64,000 nucleotides of DNA from JANQOH01 sp965201115 (GCA_965201115.1 OZ241745.1:3534001-3598000), one strand, 5' to 3'; positions 41,836-51,671 are shown, numbered from the stretch's first letter. The notes: generated by a model from the sequence alone, not told the origin. Numbers and translations: made by a program.

Positions 41836-44031
41836 TCACAGGAAATCGTAGGGGTCGATATCCACCTGTATGCGCACGCCGGGCGGGGGGCGGGCGGCGG
41901 CTACCCAGGGGGCTACGACGGCGTTGAGGGCGCGGGCGCGGGGGCCGCGGACGAGGAGGCGGAAGCGGTAGCGGCCGCGCACCAGCGCCAGCGGCGCGGG
42001 GGCCGGACCGAGAACCAGCAGACCGGGCGCGCGGGGGGCGCGGCGGGCGAGATCGACCGCGGCGGCGCGGGCCGCGGCTTCGTTCGGCCCGGAAACGACC
42101 AGCGCGGCGAGGCGCCCGAACGGCGGCATGCCCGCCGCGCGGCGGGCCCCGGTTTCGGCGGCGATAAAACCCTCCCGGTCGCCCGCCGCGAGCGCGCGGA
42201 TTACCGGGTGCTCAGGCGCCCAGGTCTGTAGCAGCGCGCGCCCGGGCCGCGTCCCGCGCCCCGCCCGCCCGGCCACCTGGAACAGGAGCTGGAAGGTGCG
42301 TTCGGCGGCGCGCAGATCGCCGCCGGTCAGGCCGAGATCGGCGTCGACCGCGCCGACCAGCGTCAGACCGGGAAAATCGTGCCCCTTGGCGACCATCTGC
42401 GTGCCGATCAGCAGATCGATCCGCCCCCCGGCCATCGCCGCCGCCAGTTCCGCGGCGGCGGCGGGGCCGCGCACGCGGTCGCTCGTCATGATCCCGAGGC
42501 GCGCGTCGGGAAACAGGAGTTTCGCTTCCTCTTCCAGGCGCTCGACGCCGGGGCCGCAGGCGGCGAGGCTGTCGGCGGCGCCGCATTCCGGGCACAGGCG
42601 CGGCGGCGCGCGGCGGTAGTCGCAATGATGGCAGCGCAACTCGCCGGCCAGGCGATGTTCGACGAGCCACGTCGAGCAGTTGGCGCATTCGAGCCGATGG
42701 CCGCAGGCGCGGCACAGCGTCAGCGGCGCATAGCCGCGGCGGTTGAGAAACAGCAGCGCCTGCTCGCCGCGTTCGAACGTTTCGCGCAGCGCGGCCTCCA
42801 ACGGCGGCGCGACGAAGCGCCCGCGCGGCGGCGGGTGGGCGCGCATGTCGATCGCCTCGATGGCGGGCAGCCGCGCGCCGCCGTGGCGTTCGGGCAGGCG
42901 CAGCGCGCGGTAGCGTCCGCGCGCGGCGTTGTTCAGCGTCTCCAGCGACGGCGTCGCGCTCGACAGAACGACGGGTATGTCCGCCAGGCGCGCCCGCGCC
43001 ACCGCCAGGTCGCGCGCGTTATAGACGACGCCTTCGTCCTGTTTGAACGACGGATCGTGCTCTTCGTCCACGACGATCGTCCGGAGCGCGGCGAAGGGAA
43101 GGAACAGCGCCGACCGGGCGCCGACGGCGACCCGCGCGCGGCCGCGGCAGATCGCGCGCCAGGCCTCGCGGCGGCGGCGCGGGCCGAGATCGGAATGCCA
43201 CACCGCCGGACGCGCGCCGAAGCGGCGCTCGAACCGCTCCAGCCATTGCGCGCTCAGGGCGATTTCGGGCAGTAGCACCAGCGCCTGCCCGCCGCTCTCG
43301 AGCGCGGCGGCCACGGCCTCGAAATACACCTCGGTCTTGCCCGACCCGGTCACGCCGTCGAGCAGCGCGACGGAAAACCCCCGTCCCGCGGCGCGGCGAA
43401 GGTCCTCGCCGGCCTCGGCCTGGGCGGGCGAGAGCGCAAGCGCCCCGCGGGCGGGGTCGGGCGCCGGCCATTCGGGTTCGGCGGCGCGGGCGATGCGGCG
43501 CAGCGCGCCGGCGCGCAGAAGCCCGCGCACTACGCCGGCCCCGACGCCGGCGCGGCGGGCGAGCGCGGCCTGCGTCGCGGGGCCGCCGGCGTCCAGCGCC
43601 GCGAGCACCGCCGCGCGTTGCGGCGACAGCCGCCCCTCCGCCGCGGCATCCGCGCCGCCGGCGCGCGCGACCGGCCCGACCGTCGGCGGCGGGTCGAACG
43701 CGGCAGGCACGCTCATCGCCATGCGCAGCACGGCGCCGCGCGGCGCGACGCAATAGGCCGCGGTCCAGTCGATAAACGCGCGCAGGGGGCCGTCGAGCGG
43801 CGGCGTGTCGAGCACGGCCTCGACCGCGCGCAAGCGTTCGGGCGCGACGCCGCCCGCGGCGGCGCCCCAGACGACGCCGATCGCGCGGCGCGGCCCGAGG
43901 GGGACGCGCACGAACGCGCCGTCGGGCGCCTCCGTGCCGCCGGGCGCGAGATAGTCGAACGGCCCGGCGCCGGCGATGGGCAGCAGGACCGAAACCGCCC
44001 GCCCTCCGGCGCCGGCCGCTGGCGCGGTCAT
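41836..44031 (-). CDS. priA: primosomal replication restart helicase PriA
   Basis: A 731-residue 3'-5' helicase that restarts collapsed replication forks. The N-terminal DNA-binding domain is followed by Walker A DGVTGSGKTEVYF, the DEEH box VVDEEHDPSFKQDEG and a zinc-binding insertion with eight cysteines (CRACGHRLECANC, then CHHCDY and LCPECGA). It ends with GTQMVAKGHDFPGLTLVGAVDAD-type helicase motifs, here quoted only as GTQMVAKGHDFPGL. Length and order match alphaproteobacterial PriA. It is divergent from fsa. Confidence 0.95.
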   Translation of the reverse strand: MTAPAAGAGGRAVSVLLPIAGAGPFDYLAPGGTEAPDGAFVRVPLGPRRAIGVVWGAAAGGVAPERLRAVEAVLDTPPLDGPLRAFIDWTAAYCVAPRGAVLRMAMSVPAAFDPPPTVGPVARAGGADAAAEGRLSPQRAAVLAALDAGGPATQAALARRAGVGAGVVRGLLRAGALRRIARAAEPEWPAPDPARGALALSPAQAEAGEDLRRAAGRGFSVALLDGVTGSGKTEVYFEAVAAALESGGQALVLLPEIALSAQWLERFERRFGARPAVWHSDLGPRRRREAWRAICRGRARVAVGARSALFLPFAALRTIVVDEEHDPSFKQDEGVVYNARDLAVARARLADIPVVLSSATPSLETLNNAARGRYRALRLPERHGGARLPAIEAIDMRAHPPPRGRFVAPPLEAALRETFERGEQALLFLNRRGYAPLTLCRACGHRLECANCSTWLVEHRLAGELRCHHCDYRRAPPRLCPECGAADSLAACGPGVERLEEEAKLLFPDARLGIMTSDRVRGPAAAAELAAAMAGGRIDLLIGTQMVAKGHDFPGLTLVGAVDADLGLTGGDLRAAERTFQLLFQVAGRAGRGTRPGRALLQTWAPEHPVIRALAAGDREGFIAAETGARRAAGMPPFGRLAALVVSGPNEAAARAAAVDLARRAPRAPGLLVLGPAPAPLALVRGRYRFRLLVRGPRARALNAVVAPWVAAARPPPGVRIQVDIDPYDFL

Positions 44032-44082
44032 CCCGCCGTACTATATTGCGAGGCGAAACGTTCTCTCGCCGGAGACAATGCC

Positions 44083-44757
44083 ATGAAATTCTTCGTCGAT
44101 ACGGCCGATATCGGGGAAATCCGCGAGCTCGCCGCCACCGGCCTGCTCGACGGCGTGACGACCAACCCGTCGCTGGTCGCCAGGACCGGGCGGCCGATGG
44201 AAGCGCTGATCGCCGAGATCTGCGCGGCGGTCGAGGGCCCGGTCAGCGCCGAGGTAACGGCGACCGACGCCGGGGGCATGGTCCGCGAGGGCCGCCGGCT
44301 GGCCGAAATCGCCGGCAACGTGGCGGTAAAGGTCCCCCTCACATGGGACGGCCTGAAGGCCTGCCGCCGGCTGCGCGACGCGGATATCGCCGTCAACGTA
44401 ACGTTGTGCTTTTCCGCCGCGCAGGCGCTGCTCGCGGCCAAGGCGGGCGCCGGTTTCGTCTCCCCGTTCATCGGCCGCCTCGACGATCTGGGGCAGGACG
44501 GCATGGCGCTGATCGCCGACATATGCGCGATCTACCGTCAATATCCCCGTTTCGAAACCGAGGTGCTGGTTGCGTCGGTGCGCGGCGCGCGGCATGTGGT
44601 GGAGGCGGCCCGGCTCGGCGCGGACGTGGCGACCGTGCCGCCGAAGGTGCTCCGCCAACTCGCCGTCCATCCCCTGACCGACAAGGGGCTGGCCGCGTTT
44701 CTCGCGGACTGGGGCAAGACCGGGCAGAGCATCGTTCCGCCGCGGGCGGGGAGCTGA
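44083..44757 (+). CDS. fsa: transaldolase-like fructose-6-phosphate aldolase
   Basis: A 224-residue small transaldolase (TalC/FSA family). It has MKFFVDTADIGEIREL, GVTTNPSLVARTGR, the Schiff-base Lys in NVAVKVPLTWDG, FVSPFIGRLDD and VLVASVRGARHV. It interconverts sugar phosphates in the pentose phosphate pathway or cleaves fructose 6-phosphate; sequence alone does not separate these. GGAGAC precedes the start. The position between priA and xerC is the usual alphaproteobacterial one. Confidence 0.93.
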   Translation: MKFFVDTADIGEIRELAATGLLDGVTTNPSLVARTGRPMEALIAEICAAVEGPVSAEVTATDAGGMVREGRRLAEIAGNVAVKVPLTWDGLKACRRLRDADIAVNVTLCFSAAQALLAAKAGAGFVSPFIGRLDDLGQDGMALIADICAIYRQYPRFETEVLVASVRGARHVVEAARLGADVATVPPKVLRQLAVHPLTDKGLAAFLADWGKTGQSIVPPRAGS

Positions 44758-44761
44758 GGCC

Positions 44762-45697
44762 GTGGCGGCGGCGGGGGATTTGGCGCGCGCCGTTGCGGAC
44801 TGGCGCTCGTGGCTGGCGGACGAGCGCCGCGCCTCGGCGCACACATGCGACGGCTATGCGCGCGACCTGGGGGCGTTCGTCGATTTCGTTGCGCGGCACC
44901 GCGGCGGCGCCGCGAGCCTGGCCGTGCTGGCGGACCTGAAGGCGGCGGATTTCCGCGCCTGGCTCGCGGCGCGGCGGCGCGGCGGCGCGGCGGGAAGCAG
45001 CACTGCCCGCGCCCTCTCGGTAGTGCGCGGGTTTTTCGCGTGGCTCGACAAGCGCGGCATCGCCCACAACCCGCATATCGCGGCGGTGCGCACGCCGCGC
45101 CGCCGGCGCCCCATGCCGCGCCCGCTGTCGGAGGGCGACGCGCGCTCGCTCATCGCCGAAATCGGCGACATTTCCGACAAACCGTGGATAGCGGCGCGCG
45201 ACGCCGCGCTGGCCACGCTCCTTTACGGTTGCGGCCTGCGCATCGGCGAGGCGCTGAGCCTGAATTGCGGCGACGCCGCGGGAAACCCGGAATCTCTGCG
45301 CATCGTCGGCAAGGGCGGCAAGGAGCGCGTGGTTCCCGTTCTGCCGGCGGTGGCGCAAGCCCTCGCCGCCTGGCTCGCCGTGCGTCCGGGCCATGCCGAA
45401 CGCGGCGCGCCGCTGTTCGTCGGCGCGCGCGGCGGGCGCCTCGACCCCGGCGTGGCGCAAAGGCAGATGCGGCGCGTGCGGGCGCTTCTCGGCCTGCCGG
45501 AAACGGCGACGCCGCATGCGCTGCGGCACAGTTTCGCTACCCATCTTTTGGCCGATGGCGGCGATCTCAGAACGATCCAGGAGTTGCTCGGCCACGCCAG
45601 CCTGTCCACCACGCAGCGCTATACCGATGTGGCGGCGGCGGAGATGCTGGCGGCGTACCGCGCGGCTCATCCGCGGGCGCGCAAGGCCGCCGCGTAG
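44762..45697 (+). CDS. xerC: tyrosine recombinase XerC
   Basis: A 311-residue site-specific recombinase for chromosome dimer resolution at dif. The N-terminal SAM-like core-binding domain (residues 8-100) is followed by the catalytic domain. It has Arg in GCGLRIGEAL, Lys in GKGGKERVVP, HALRHSFATHLL (HxxR), His in LGHASLSTTQRY and the nucleophile Tyr in QRYTDV. A GTG start lies 4 bp after the fsa stop. A housekeeping Xer rather than a phage integrase is supported by the context. Confidence 0.93.
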   Translation: MAAAGDLARAVADWRSWLADERRASAHTCDGYARDLGAFVDFVARHRGGAASLAVLADLKAADFRAWLAARRRGGAAGSSTARALSVVRGFFAWLDKRGIAHNPHIAAVRTPRRRRPMPRPLSEGDARSLIAEIGDISDKPWIAARDAALATLLYGCGLRIGEALSLNCGDAAGNPESLRIVGKGGKERVVPVLPAVAQALAAWLAVRPGHAERGAPLFVGARGGRLDPGVAQRQMRRVRALLGLPETATPHALRHSFATHLLADGGDLRTIQELLGHASLSTTQRYTDVAAAEMLAAYRAAHPRARKAAA

Positions 45698-45725
45698 GCG
45701 CCGGACCGGCCGCCCGCCTGCCCGT

Positions 45726-47939
45726 TCAGCCGCCCGCCGCCGCGCCGGCGGCGACCGCGCCGGGCGCGGCCGGCAGAGGCCCGCGCCGCCGCGCGCGCAC
45801 CAGCGGCGGGCACACATGTTCGTCGCGGTACAATACTTGGCAGTCGAGGCAATAGAAACATTCGTCCATGCGGATGCGCCCCGACGGCTCGATGGCGCCG
45901 ATGGGGCAGCGCCGCGCGCACAGCTGGCAGGGCGAGCCGCATTCCGCGCGCCGCTTGAGGACGTTGGCGAGCCGAAGCTTGCCGGCCACGGCCATCGCCG
46001 CGCCGAGCGGACACAGGAAGCGGCAGAAGAAGCGCTCCACGAACAGCCCGGCGGCGAGCAGCGCGACGGCCCATGCGACATACGGCCACGCGCGCGCGAA
46101 ATAGAGCGAGATCGCGGTCTTGAACGGCTCCACCTCCGCCGCGGCCCCGGCCATCGTCATGGAATGGAACGAGAGTCCGACAAGGCCGGCGAGCACGAGG
46201 TATTTCACCGGCCAAAGCATGCGGTGCGCGCGATGGCCGAGCGCGAATTGGCGCACGCCGAGCGCCTGCGCCGCCTTGCCGAGCAGTTCCTGAAGCGCGC
46301 CGAACGGGCACAGCCAGCCGCAGAAAATCCCCCGCCCGAACACGAAGAACGTCGCCGCCGTAAATGCGATCAGCACGACGATCAGCGGGTCCGACAGGAA
46401 CACGGAAAGCCCCTCCCCGGCGATGGCCGATTGCAGCCATGTCAGCACGTTGACGATCGTCACCTGGGCGCCGGCATACCATCCGAGCCAGCCGAGAACG
46501 AAGGCGAGAAAAGCGATCCGCGTCCAGAACAACAGCCGCGGCCGGCGCGAAAGCGCGTCCATGCGGGCGAGTATCAGGACCAGAGCGGCCAGCAGCGCCG
46601 CCAGCACGGCGAGATTCCCCGCCTGCGCGCGCCACGCCGCCATCCAGGGCGGGGCGTCGCTGTCGAGCGCAAGGGCCGCGAGGCCGCTCGGCAGCAGCAC
46701 GAACTCGTCGTCCAGCGCGTAGTCGAGGCGGAACTCCGCCGTTTCGCCGCCGCCGGCGCTTTCCACCGTCACGCCGAGCGTCCACGGCAAAACCGGATCC
46801 ACGCCGCTGTCTCCGGGTATCCGGAACAGCCCGATTTCCGCGAATCGGGGTTTGTCGGTCCCGTGCAGAAAGCCGAGATAGCGGTAGCGATCCTTGCTGA
46901 GTTCGTAGGCCTTGCTGTTCTGGTAGAGGCGCAGCCGCTTGAACGGGCCGCTCGATATATGCGCTTCGCCGTCTATCGAATACGGCCCGACGGTCATCAG
47001 CCCGAGCATCAGGTCGTTGGGGTTGCGGCCGCTGACGAACAGGTCGAACCACTGGTCGCCGAGCAGGTTGCGCCCGATGGTCGGCGTCATCGCCGGGCCG
47101 GCATAGAGGTCGAACAGCAGGTCGCCGGAATACGCCGGCGCCGCGGCGCCGCTGTCGCGCTCGTGCGCATAGACGTAGAGGTCGGCGTTCGAGCGCCCGC
47201 CGGAAAGATCGGGGTCGGCCACGCCCGCGGCCGCCGCGTCGGCGCGCGTTACGCGGAGCCGCCCCACCGCGCCGCTTGCGACCAGTTCCGAAAATCCGGC
47301 GGGCCGGTAGCCGATGGTATCCAGAACGGGCCGGTCGTGCAGGCGGATTCCCTTTGCTTGGGCGACCAGGCGGGCGGCGCGCAGTATCGCTTCGTTGAAC
47401 AGGATCGCGCTGATGGTGGCGGCGGAAATGCCGTCCACCGCGCCGGGATCCTGCACCCGGTTGAGGCTTACGCGAAGCGGCGCGCGGATGTCGATCCCCG
47501 CGTATTGCGCGGCGAAGCGCGGCACCAGCTCCTCGAGCATGATGAGGTCGATGATCGGTTCGCGGTGGCGCACGACGCGCACGCCGGCGAGCGCGCCGTC
47601 GAGCCGCAGCCCCACGGCGATGAGGAACTCGAGCGACGAAAACCCCAGCGATTCCGTGACGTCGCGCGTAACGAACGCATAGCCCTGCAACGCGCCGCCG
47701 GAGAAGACCGGCGCGACCGCCGGGTTCGACTCCAGCGGCTTGACCTCATCGGCGCCGGGGAAGAGCTGGCGCGCGAGATCGAGCGTCAGCCAGTCCGCGC
47801 CCAGGCTTGGGTCGGTCCACGTGGCGAGCGGCACGGGCGGCGCGTCCTCGGCGCGCGCGCCGCCCGGCGGCATTGCCGCGCCCGCCGCGAGGGCGGCGAC
47901 GGCAAGCCGCGCCGCGAGACGCAGGAGGCGGGAGCGCAT
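45726..47939 (-). CDS. nosR: NosR/NirI-family membrane iron-sulfur flavoprotein
   Basis: A 737-residue membrane protein. A signal peptide and periplasmic FMN-binding domain (covalent flavin motif DGISAATIS, about residue 168) precede a long periplasmic region and about five or six membrane helices. Two CxxxCP motifs (CGWLCPFG, CRFLCPLG) and cytoplasmic 4Fe-4S ligands (CGSPCQLCARRCPIG and CFYCLDCQVLYRDEHVCPP) follow. NosR feeds electrons to and supports nitrous oxide reductase. No nosZ, nosD or other nos genes lie in the window, so its partner is elsewhere or its role differs. Confidence 0.92.
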   Translation of the reverse strand: MRSRLLRLAARLAVAALAAGAAMPPGGARAEDAPPVPLATWTDPSLGADWLTLDLARQLFPGADEVKPLESNPAVAPVFSGGALQGYAFVTRDVTESLGFSSLEFLIAVGLRLDGALAGVRVVRHREPIIDLIMLEELVPRFAAQYAGIDIRAPLRVSLNRVQDPGAVDGISAATISAILFNEAILRAARLVAQAKGIRLHDRPVLDTIGYRPAGFSELVASGAVGRLRVTRADAAAAGVADPDLSGGRSNADLYVYAHERDSGAAAPAYSGDLLFDLYAGPAMTPTIGRNLLGDQWFDLFVSGRNPNDLMLGLMTVGPYSIDGEAHISSGPFKRLRLYQNSKAYELSKDRYRYLGFLHGTDKPRFAEIGLFRIPGDSGVDPVLPWTLGVTVESAGGGETAEFRLDYALDDEFVLLPSGLAALALDSDAPPWMAAWRAQAGNLAVLAALLAALVLILARMDALSRRPRLLFWTRIAFLAFVLGWLGWYAGAQVTIVNVLTWLQSAIAGEGLSVFLSDPLIVVLIAFTAATFFVFGRGIFCGWLCPFGALQELLGKAAQALGVRQFALGHRAHRMLWPVKYLVLAGLVGLSFHSMTMAGAAAEVEPFKTAISLYFARAWPYVAWAVALLAAGLFVERFFCRFLCPLGAAMAVAGKLRLANVLKRRAECGSPCQLCARRCPIGAIEPSGRIRMDECFYCLDCQVLYRDEHVCPPLVRARRRGPLPAAPGAVAAGAAAGG

Positions 47940-48013
47940 GGGCCCGGGCCGCGCCGGTTTCGCGCTCGACCGCGCGCCCGGCGGGGGCCGCCGCCCGCGG
48001 CGCGGCGCGGCGT

Positions 48014-48367
48014 TCAGGCGTTCGTTTCGATACCCTTGCCGCGGAGCAGATCGGTCAGCTCGCCGGACTCGTACATCTCGCGGATAATGTCGGCGCCGCC
48101 GACGAACTCCTTGTCCACGTAGAGCTGCGGGATGGTGGGCCAGTTGCTGTAGTCCTTGACGCCCTGGCGGATGCTCGGCTCGGTGAGCACGTCGATGCTC
48201 TTGAACTTGACCCCGAGATGGCTGAGCACCTGGACGGCCAGCGCCGAAAACCCGCATTGCGGGAAGATCGGCGTGCCTTTCATGAACAGCACGACCGGAT
48301 GCGAGCCGATTTCGGTTTCGATGCGTTTGAAGGCCAGATTCGCGCGGTCGGCGTTCATCGTGTCCAT
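48014..48367 (-). CDS. grxD: monothiol glutaredoxin (Grx4/GrxD type)
   Basis: A 117-residue CGFS-type glutaredoxin that carries a 2Fe-2S cluster. The active site is in FMKGTPIFPQCGFSALAVQV, with WPTIPQLYVDKEFVGGADI for glutathione and partner binding. The start at MDTMNAD is preferred because AGGAG lies 8 bp upstream. It is encoded next to BolA, its known partner in iron-sulfur trafficking and iron sensing. Confidence 0.95.
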   Translation of the reverse strand: MDTMNADRANLAFKRIETEIGSHPVVLFMKGTPIFPQCGFSALAVQVLSHLGVKFKSIDVLTEPSIRQGVKDYSNWPTIPQLYVDKEFVGGADIIREMYESGELTDLLRGKGIETNA

Positions 48368-48409
48368 CGTGTCGTCTCCTTGCGGTGTGTGTGAAGCGGC
48401 GGGCGTTTC

Positions 48410-48649
48410 TCAGCCGTCGTCGGGCGCCGCGGTCTGGAGCGCCAGCGCATGCAACGCCTCGCCCATATTGCCCCCCAGCGCCCGATATACCATCTGGTGC
48501 TGCTGCACGCGGGTCTTGCCCCGAAAGGCCGGCGACACGACGAAAGCGGCGTAGTGATCGCCGTCGCCGCGCATGTCTTCCAGCCGCACCTCGGCGTCCG
48601 GGATGCCGTTGCGGATCATCCGTTCGATTTCGCTCGCGTCCATCGCCAT
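48410..48649 (-). CDS. bolA: BolA-family protein
   Basis: A 79-residue BolA protein with IERMIRNGIPDAEVRLEDM, then GDHYAAFVVSPAFRGKTRVQ (class with the invariant His of the C-terminal helix region, QQHQMVYRALG). It forms a cluster-bridged heterodimer with the CGFS glutaredoxin encoded just downstream. Its start lies inside the 3' end of purL (34-bp overlap). Confidence 0.93.
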   Translation of the reverse strand: MAMDASEIERMIRNGIPDAEVRLEDMRGDGDHYAAFVVSPAFRGKTRVQQHQMVYRALGGNMGEALHALALQTAAPDDG

Positions 48650-50817
48650 CGGTCGATATCCCCGGCCATGAAAGCGGGCAGCCAGCGTTCGCGCGCCGCC
48701 CGCAGGTCGCGCACGAGTATGGCCTCCGCGCCCCGGCGCGTCAACGCCTCGCCGCCGGCGCGGCCGATCGGGCGCGCCGGAACGCCGGCCGCGCGCGCGG
48801 CCTCCATGACCGGCGCCGCATCCGCCGCCCCGACAACGTAACGGCCCTGATCCTCGCCGAAAAGCCAGGCCGCGTCGGCGGGGCCGTCGAGCGCGGCGCC
48901 CACGCCGCCGGCCGCCGCCATCTCCGCGACGCAAACGAACAGGCCGCCGTCGGATATGTCGTGGCAGCATGAGACCCGCCCGGCGCGAATCAGGGCGCGC
49001 ACGAGCTCGCCGGCGCGCCGCTCGGCCTCGAGATCGACCGGCGGCGGCGGGCCGCAATCCGCGCCGAGCAGCAGCCGCGCATAGAGCGACTGCCCCGAAT
49101 GCCCCCCGTCCCCGCCGATGAGCGCCAGCGTATCGCCCGGCGCCGGAGCCATGCCGGCGATGGCGCCGATGTCATCGACGAGGCCCACCGCGCCGATCTG
49201 CGGCGTCGGCGGGATATTGCGCTCTCCGGTCTCGTTGTAGAACGACACATTGCCGGAAACGACGGGCATGCCGAGCGCCTTGCAGGCCGCCGCCATGCCG
49301 CGCACGGCGGCGGCGAACTGCCCCATGACATGGGGCCGCTCGGGGTTGCCGAAATTGAGGCAGTCGGTGACCGCGAGCGGGCGCGCGCCGACGGCGTTGA
49401 GGTTGCGCCACGCCTCCGCAACCGCCTGCCGCGCCCCGGTTTCGGGGTCGGCCTCGCAGTAGCGCGGCGTGCAGTCGGCGGTCAGCGCCAGCGCGCGCCG
49501 CGTTCCGTGGATGCGCACGACCGCCGCATCGCCGCCCGGCCCGCGCACCGTGTCGCCCATCACCATGCTGTCGTACTGCTCGTGGATCCACCGGCGGCTG
49601 CCGAGCTCGCTGCCGCCGAGCAGGGCGAGGAGCGCGTCCTCGGGCCCGCAATGCGCCGGCGCCCGCAGGGGCGGCGGCGGCGGCGGCGCGGCTTGGGGAA
49701 GATCGCGCGCCGCGCCCGCGGCCAGCGCGGCCACGGGCATGTCGGCCGCTTCGCGCCCGTCCCGGCGCAAAACCAGCCGCCCGCCTTCCGTAACCTCGCC
49801 GATAACCGCGAATTCGAGCTCCCATTTCTCGAACACCGCGCGCGCGGCGTCCTCGGAGCCCGGCCGCAAGACAGTCAGCATGCGCTCCTGGCTTTCCGAC
49901 AGCATCAGTTCGTGGGCGGTCATTCCGGGTTCGCGCGCCGGCGCGCGGTCGAGATCGAGCGCGATGCCGGTTCCGCCGCGCGCGGCGAGTTCGACCGACG
50001 CCGACGCCAGCCCCGCGGCCCCCATGTCCTGAATGCCGACGATGGCGTCGCCGGCCATGAGTTCGAGGCACGCCTCCATAAGGCGCTTCCCGGCGAACGG
50101 GTCGCCCACCTGCACCGTGGGGCGCTTCTCCTCGCCGCCGGCGCCGAACGGCGCCGACGCCATCGACGCGCCGTGGATCCCGTCGCGCCCGGTCTTCGAC
50201 CCCACATAGACGACCGGATTGCCCGGCGTTCCCGACGCGGCGCGGAAGATGCGGTCGGCGCGCGCAATGCCCACCGCCATCGCGTTGACGAGCACATTGC
50301 CGTCGTAGCGCGAATCGAAACTGCACTCGCCGCCCACGGTCGGCACGCCGACGCAATTGCCGTAGCCGCCGATGCCGGCGACGACGCCGGCCGCGAGATG
50401 CCGCGTTTTCGCATGTTCCGGCGCGCCGAACCGCAGGCAATTCAGTATGGCTACGGGGCGCGCGCCCATCGTGAACACGTCGCGCAAAATCCCGCCGACG
50501 CCGGTCGCCGCGCCCTGATACGGCTCTATGTACGACGGGTGGTTGTGGCTCTCCATCTTGAAGACGGCGGCCAGCCCATCGCCGATATCGACGACGCCGG
50601 CGTTTTCGCCCGGCCCCTGGATGACCCACGGCGCCTCGGTCGGGAGTTCCGCAAGCCATTTGCGCGACGATTTGTAGGAGCAATGCTCGCTCCACATGGC
50701 CGAGAAAACGCCGAGCTCCGCAAGGTTCGGCGCCCGCCCGAGCGCCGCGACGACGCGGTCGTATTCGCCGCGCGTCAGCCCGTGCGCTTCCGCGGGAGCG
50801 GCGCCGGCGGCGGTCAC
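48616..50817 (-). CDS. purL: phosphoribosylformylglycinamidine synthase subunit PurL
   Basis: A 733-residue small-type PurL for purine synthesis, converting FGAR to FGAM with ammonia from PurQ. Markers are FSAMWSEHCSYKSSR, GPGENAGVVDIGDGLA, KMESHNHPSYIEPYQGAATGVGGI (in parts), MGAAGLASASVELA and GDGGHSGQSLYAR. The GTG start overlaps the purQ stop by 4 bp. Length fits the three-subunit PurS-PurQ-PurL enzyme. Confidence 0.96.
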   Translation of the reverse strand: MTAAGAAPAEAHGLTRGEYDRVVAALGRAPNLAELGVFSAMWSEHCSYKSSRKWLAELPTEAPWVIQGPGENAGVVDIGDGLAAVFKMESHNHPSYIEPYQGAATGVGGILRDVFTMGARPVAILNCLRFGAPEHAKTRHLAAGVVAGIGGYGNCVGVPTVGGECSFDSRYDGNVLVNAMAVGIARADRIFRAASGTPGNPVVYVGSKTGRDGIHGASMASAPFGAGGEEKRPTVQVGDPFAGKRLMEACLELMAGDAIVGIQDMGAAGLASASVELAARGGTGIALDLDRAPAREPGMTAHELMLSESQERMLTVLRPGSEDAARAVFEKWELEFAVIGEVTEGGRLVLRRDGREAADMPVAALAAGAARDLPQAAPPPPPPLRAPAHCGPEDALLALLGGSELGSRRWIHEQYDSMVMGDTVRGPGGDAAVVRIHGTRRALALTADCTPRYCEADPETGARQAVAEAWRNLNAVGARPLAVTDCLNFGNPERPHVMGQFAAAVRGMAAACKALGMPVVSGNVSFYNETGERNIPPTPQIGAVGLVDDIGAIAGMAPAPGDTLALIGGDGGHSGQSLYARLLLGADCGPPPPVDLEAERRAGELVRALIRAGRVSCCHDISDGGLFVCVAEMAAAGGVGAALDGPADAAWLFGEDQGRYVVGAADAAPVMEAARAAGVPARPIGRAGGEALTRRGAEAILVRDLRAARERWLPAFMAGDIDRWRWTRAKSNG

Positions 50818-51476
50818 GGCCCCGCCGGCAGGCCGGCGAACAGGCGCGCGCCGTCGGTTCCGCCGAGCGCCGGGTCGGCGGCGCGTTCGGGGTGCGGCAT
50901 CATGCCCAGGATGCGCCGCCGCGCGTCGAATATGCCGGCGATATCGGCGCGCGCGCCGTTGGGCGCCCCGCCCGCATAGCGGAACGCCACGCGCCCTTCC
51001 CCCTCCAGCCGCGCCAGCGTTTCGTCGTCGGCGTAATAGTTGCCGTCGTTGTGGGCTATGGGCATCGACACGGTCTCGCCTTGCGCGAACGCGCGGGTGA
51101 ACGGGCTGTCGGCCTGCTCCACCGTGAGCGCGCAATCGCGGCAGAGAAAGCGCATGTCCCGGTTGCGCAGCAGCGCCCCCGGCAGCAGCCCGCATTCGGT
51201 CAGCGCCTGAAACCCGTTGCATATGCCGAGCACCGCCGCGCCGGCGCGCGCGCGCGCAACCACCTCGCGCATCGCCGGCGACCGCGCGGCCATCGCCCCC
51301 GCGCGCAGATAGTCTCCGTAGGAAAACCCGCCCGGCAGCACGATCAGGTCGAGCGGCGGCAGCTCCGTATCGGCATGCCACACCATCGCCGGCGGCGTCC
51401 CGAAAGCGGCCTTGAGCGCCACCGCCGCGTCGCGGTCGCAGTTCGACCCCGGAAAGACGATTATCCCCGCGCGCAT
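50814..51476 (-). CDS. purQ: phosphoribosylformylglycinamidine synthase glutaminase subunit PurQ
   Basis: A 220-residue class I glutamine amidotransferase giving ammonia to PurL. The nucleophile Cys lies in VLGICNGFQALTE, the His-x-Glu pair in GMMPHPERA, and the N-terminus is GIIVFPGSNCDRD. It is the first gene of the leftward purQ-purL-bolA-grxD run. The small third subunit PurS, often just upstream, is not encoded in the 420 bp before it. Confidence 0.95.
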   Translation of the reverse strand: MRAGIIVFPGSNCDRDAAVALKAAFGTPPAMVWHADTELPPLDLIVLPGGFSYGDYLRAGAMAARSPAMREVVARARAGAAVLGICNGFQALTECGLLPGALLRNRDMRFLCRDCALTVEQADSPFTRAFAQGETVSMPIAHNDGNYYADDETLARLEGEGRVAFRYAGGAPNGARADIAGIFDARRRILGMMPHPERAADPALGGTDGARLFAGLPAGP

Positions 51477-51576
51477 CCCCCGCCCCCCGGATCGGCCGCC
51501 GCGGCGTTTACCACGGACGGCCGCGCCGGTCGAGAGCCGATACGGTCTCGCAACTTTCGATGTCGACTCGCGGCGA

Positions 51577-51660
51577 CCCCGCCGCAGGCGGGGCCCGGGA
51601 CCGCGGGCGTCCTGCCCGCACGTTCCCGCAACGCGCGATGTCGGCAGGGAAGGCGCGAAC
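51577..51660. repeat. composite interspersed palindromic repeat
   Basis: Contains CCCCGCCGCAGGCGGGG, GCGGGCGTCCTGCCCGC and the trailing GTTCCCGCAACGCGCGATGT segment, matching the unit of the arrays at 55-61 kb. Confidence 0.75.
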
Positions 51661-51671
51661 GTCGCGGTTGC

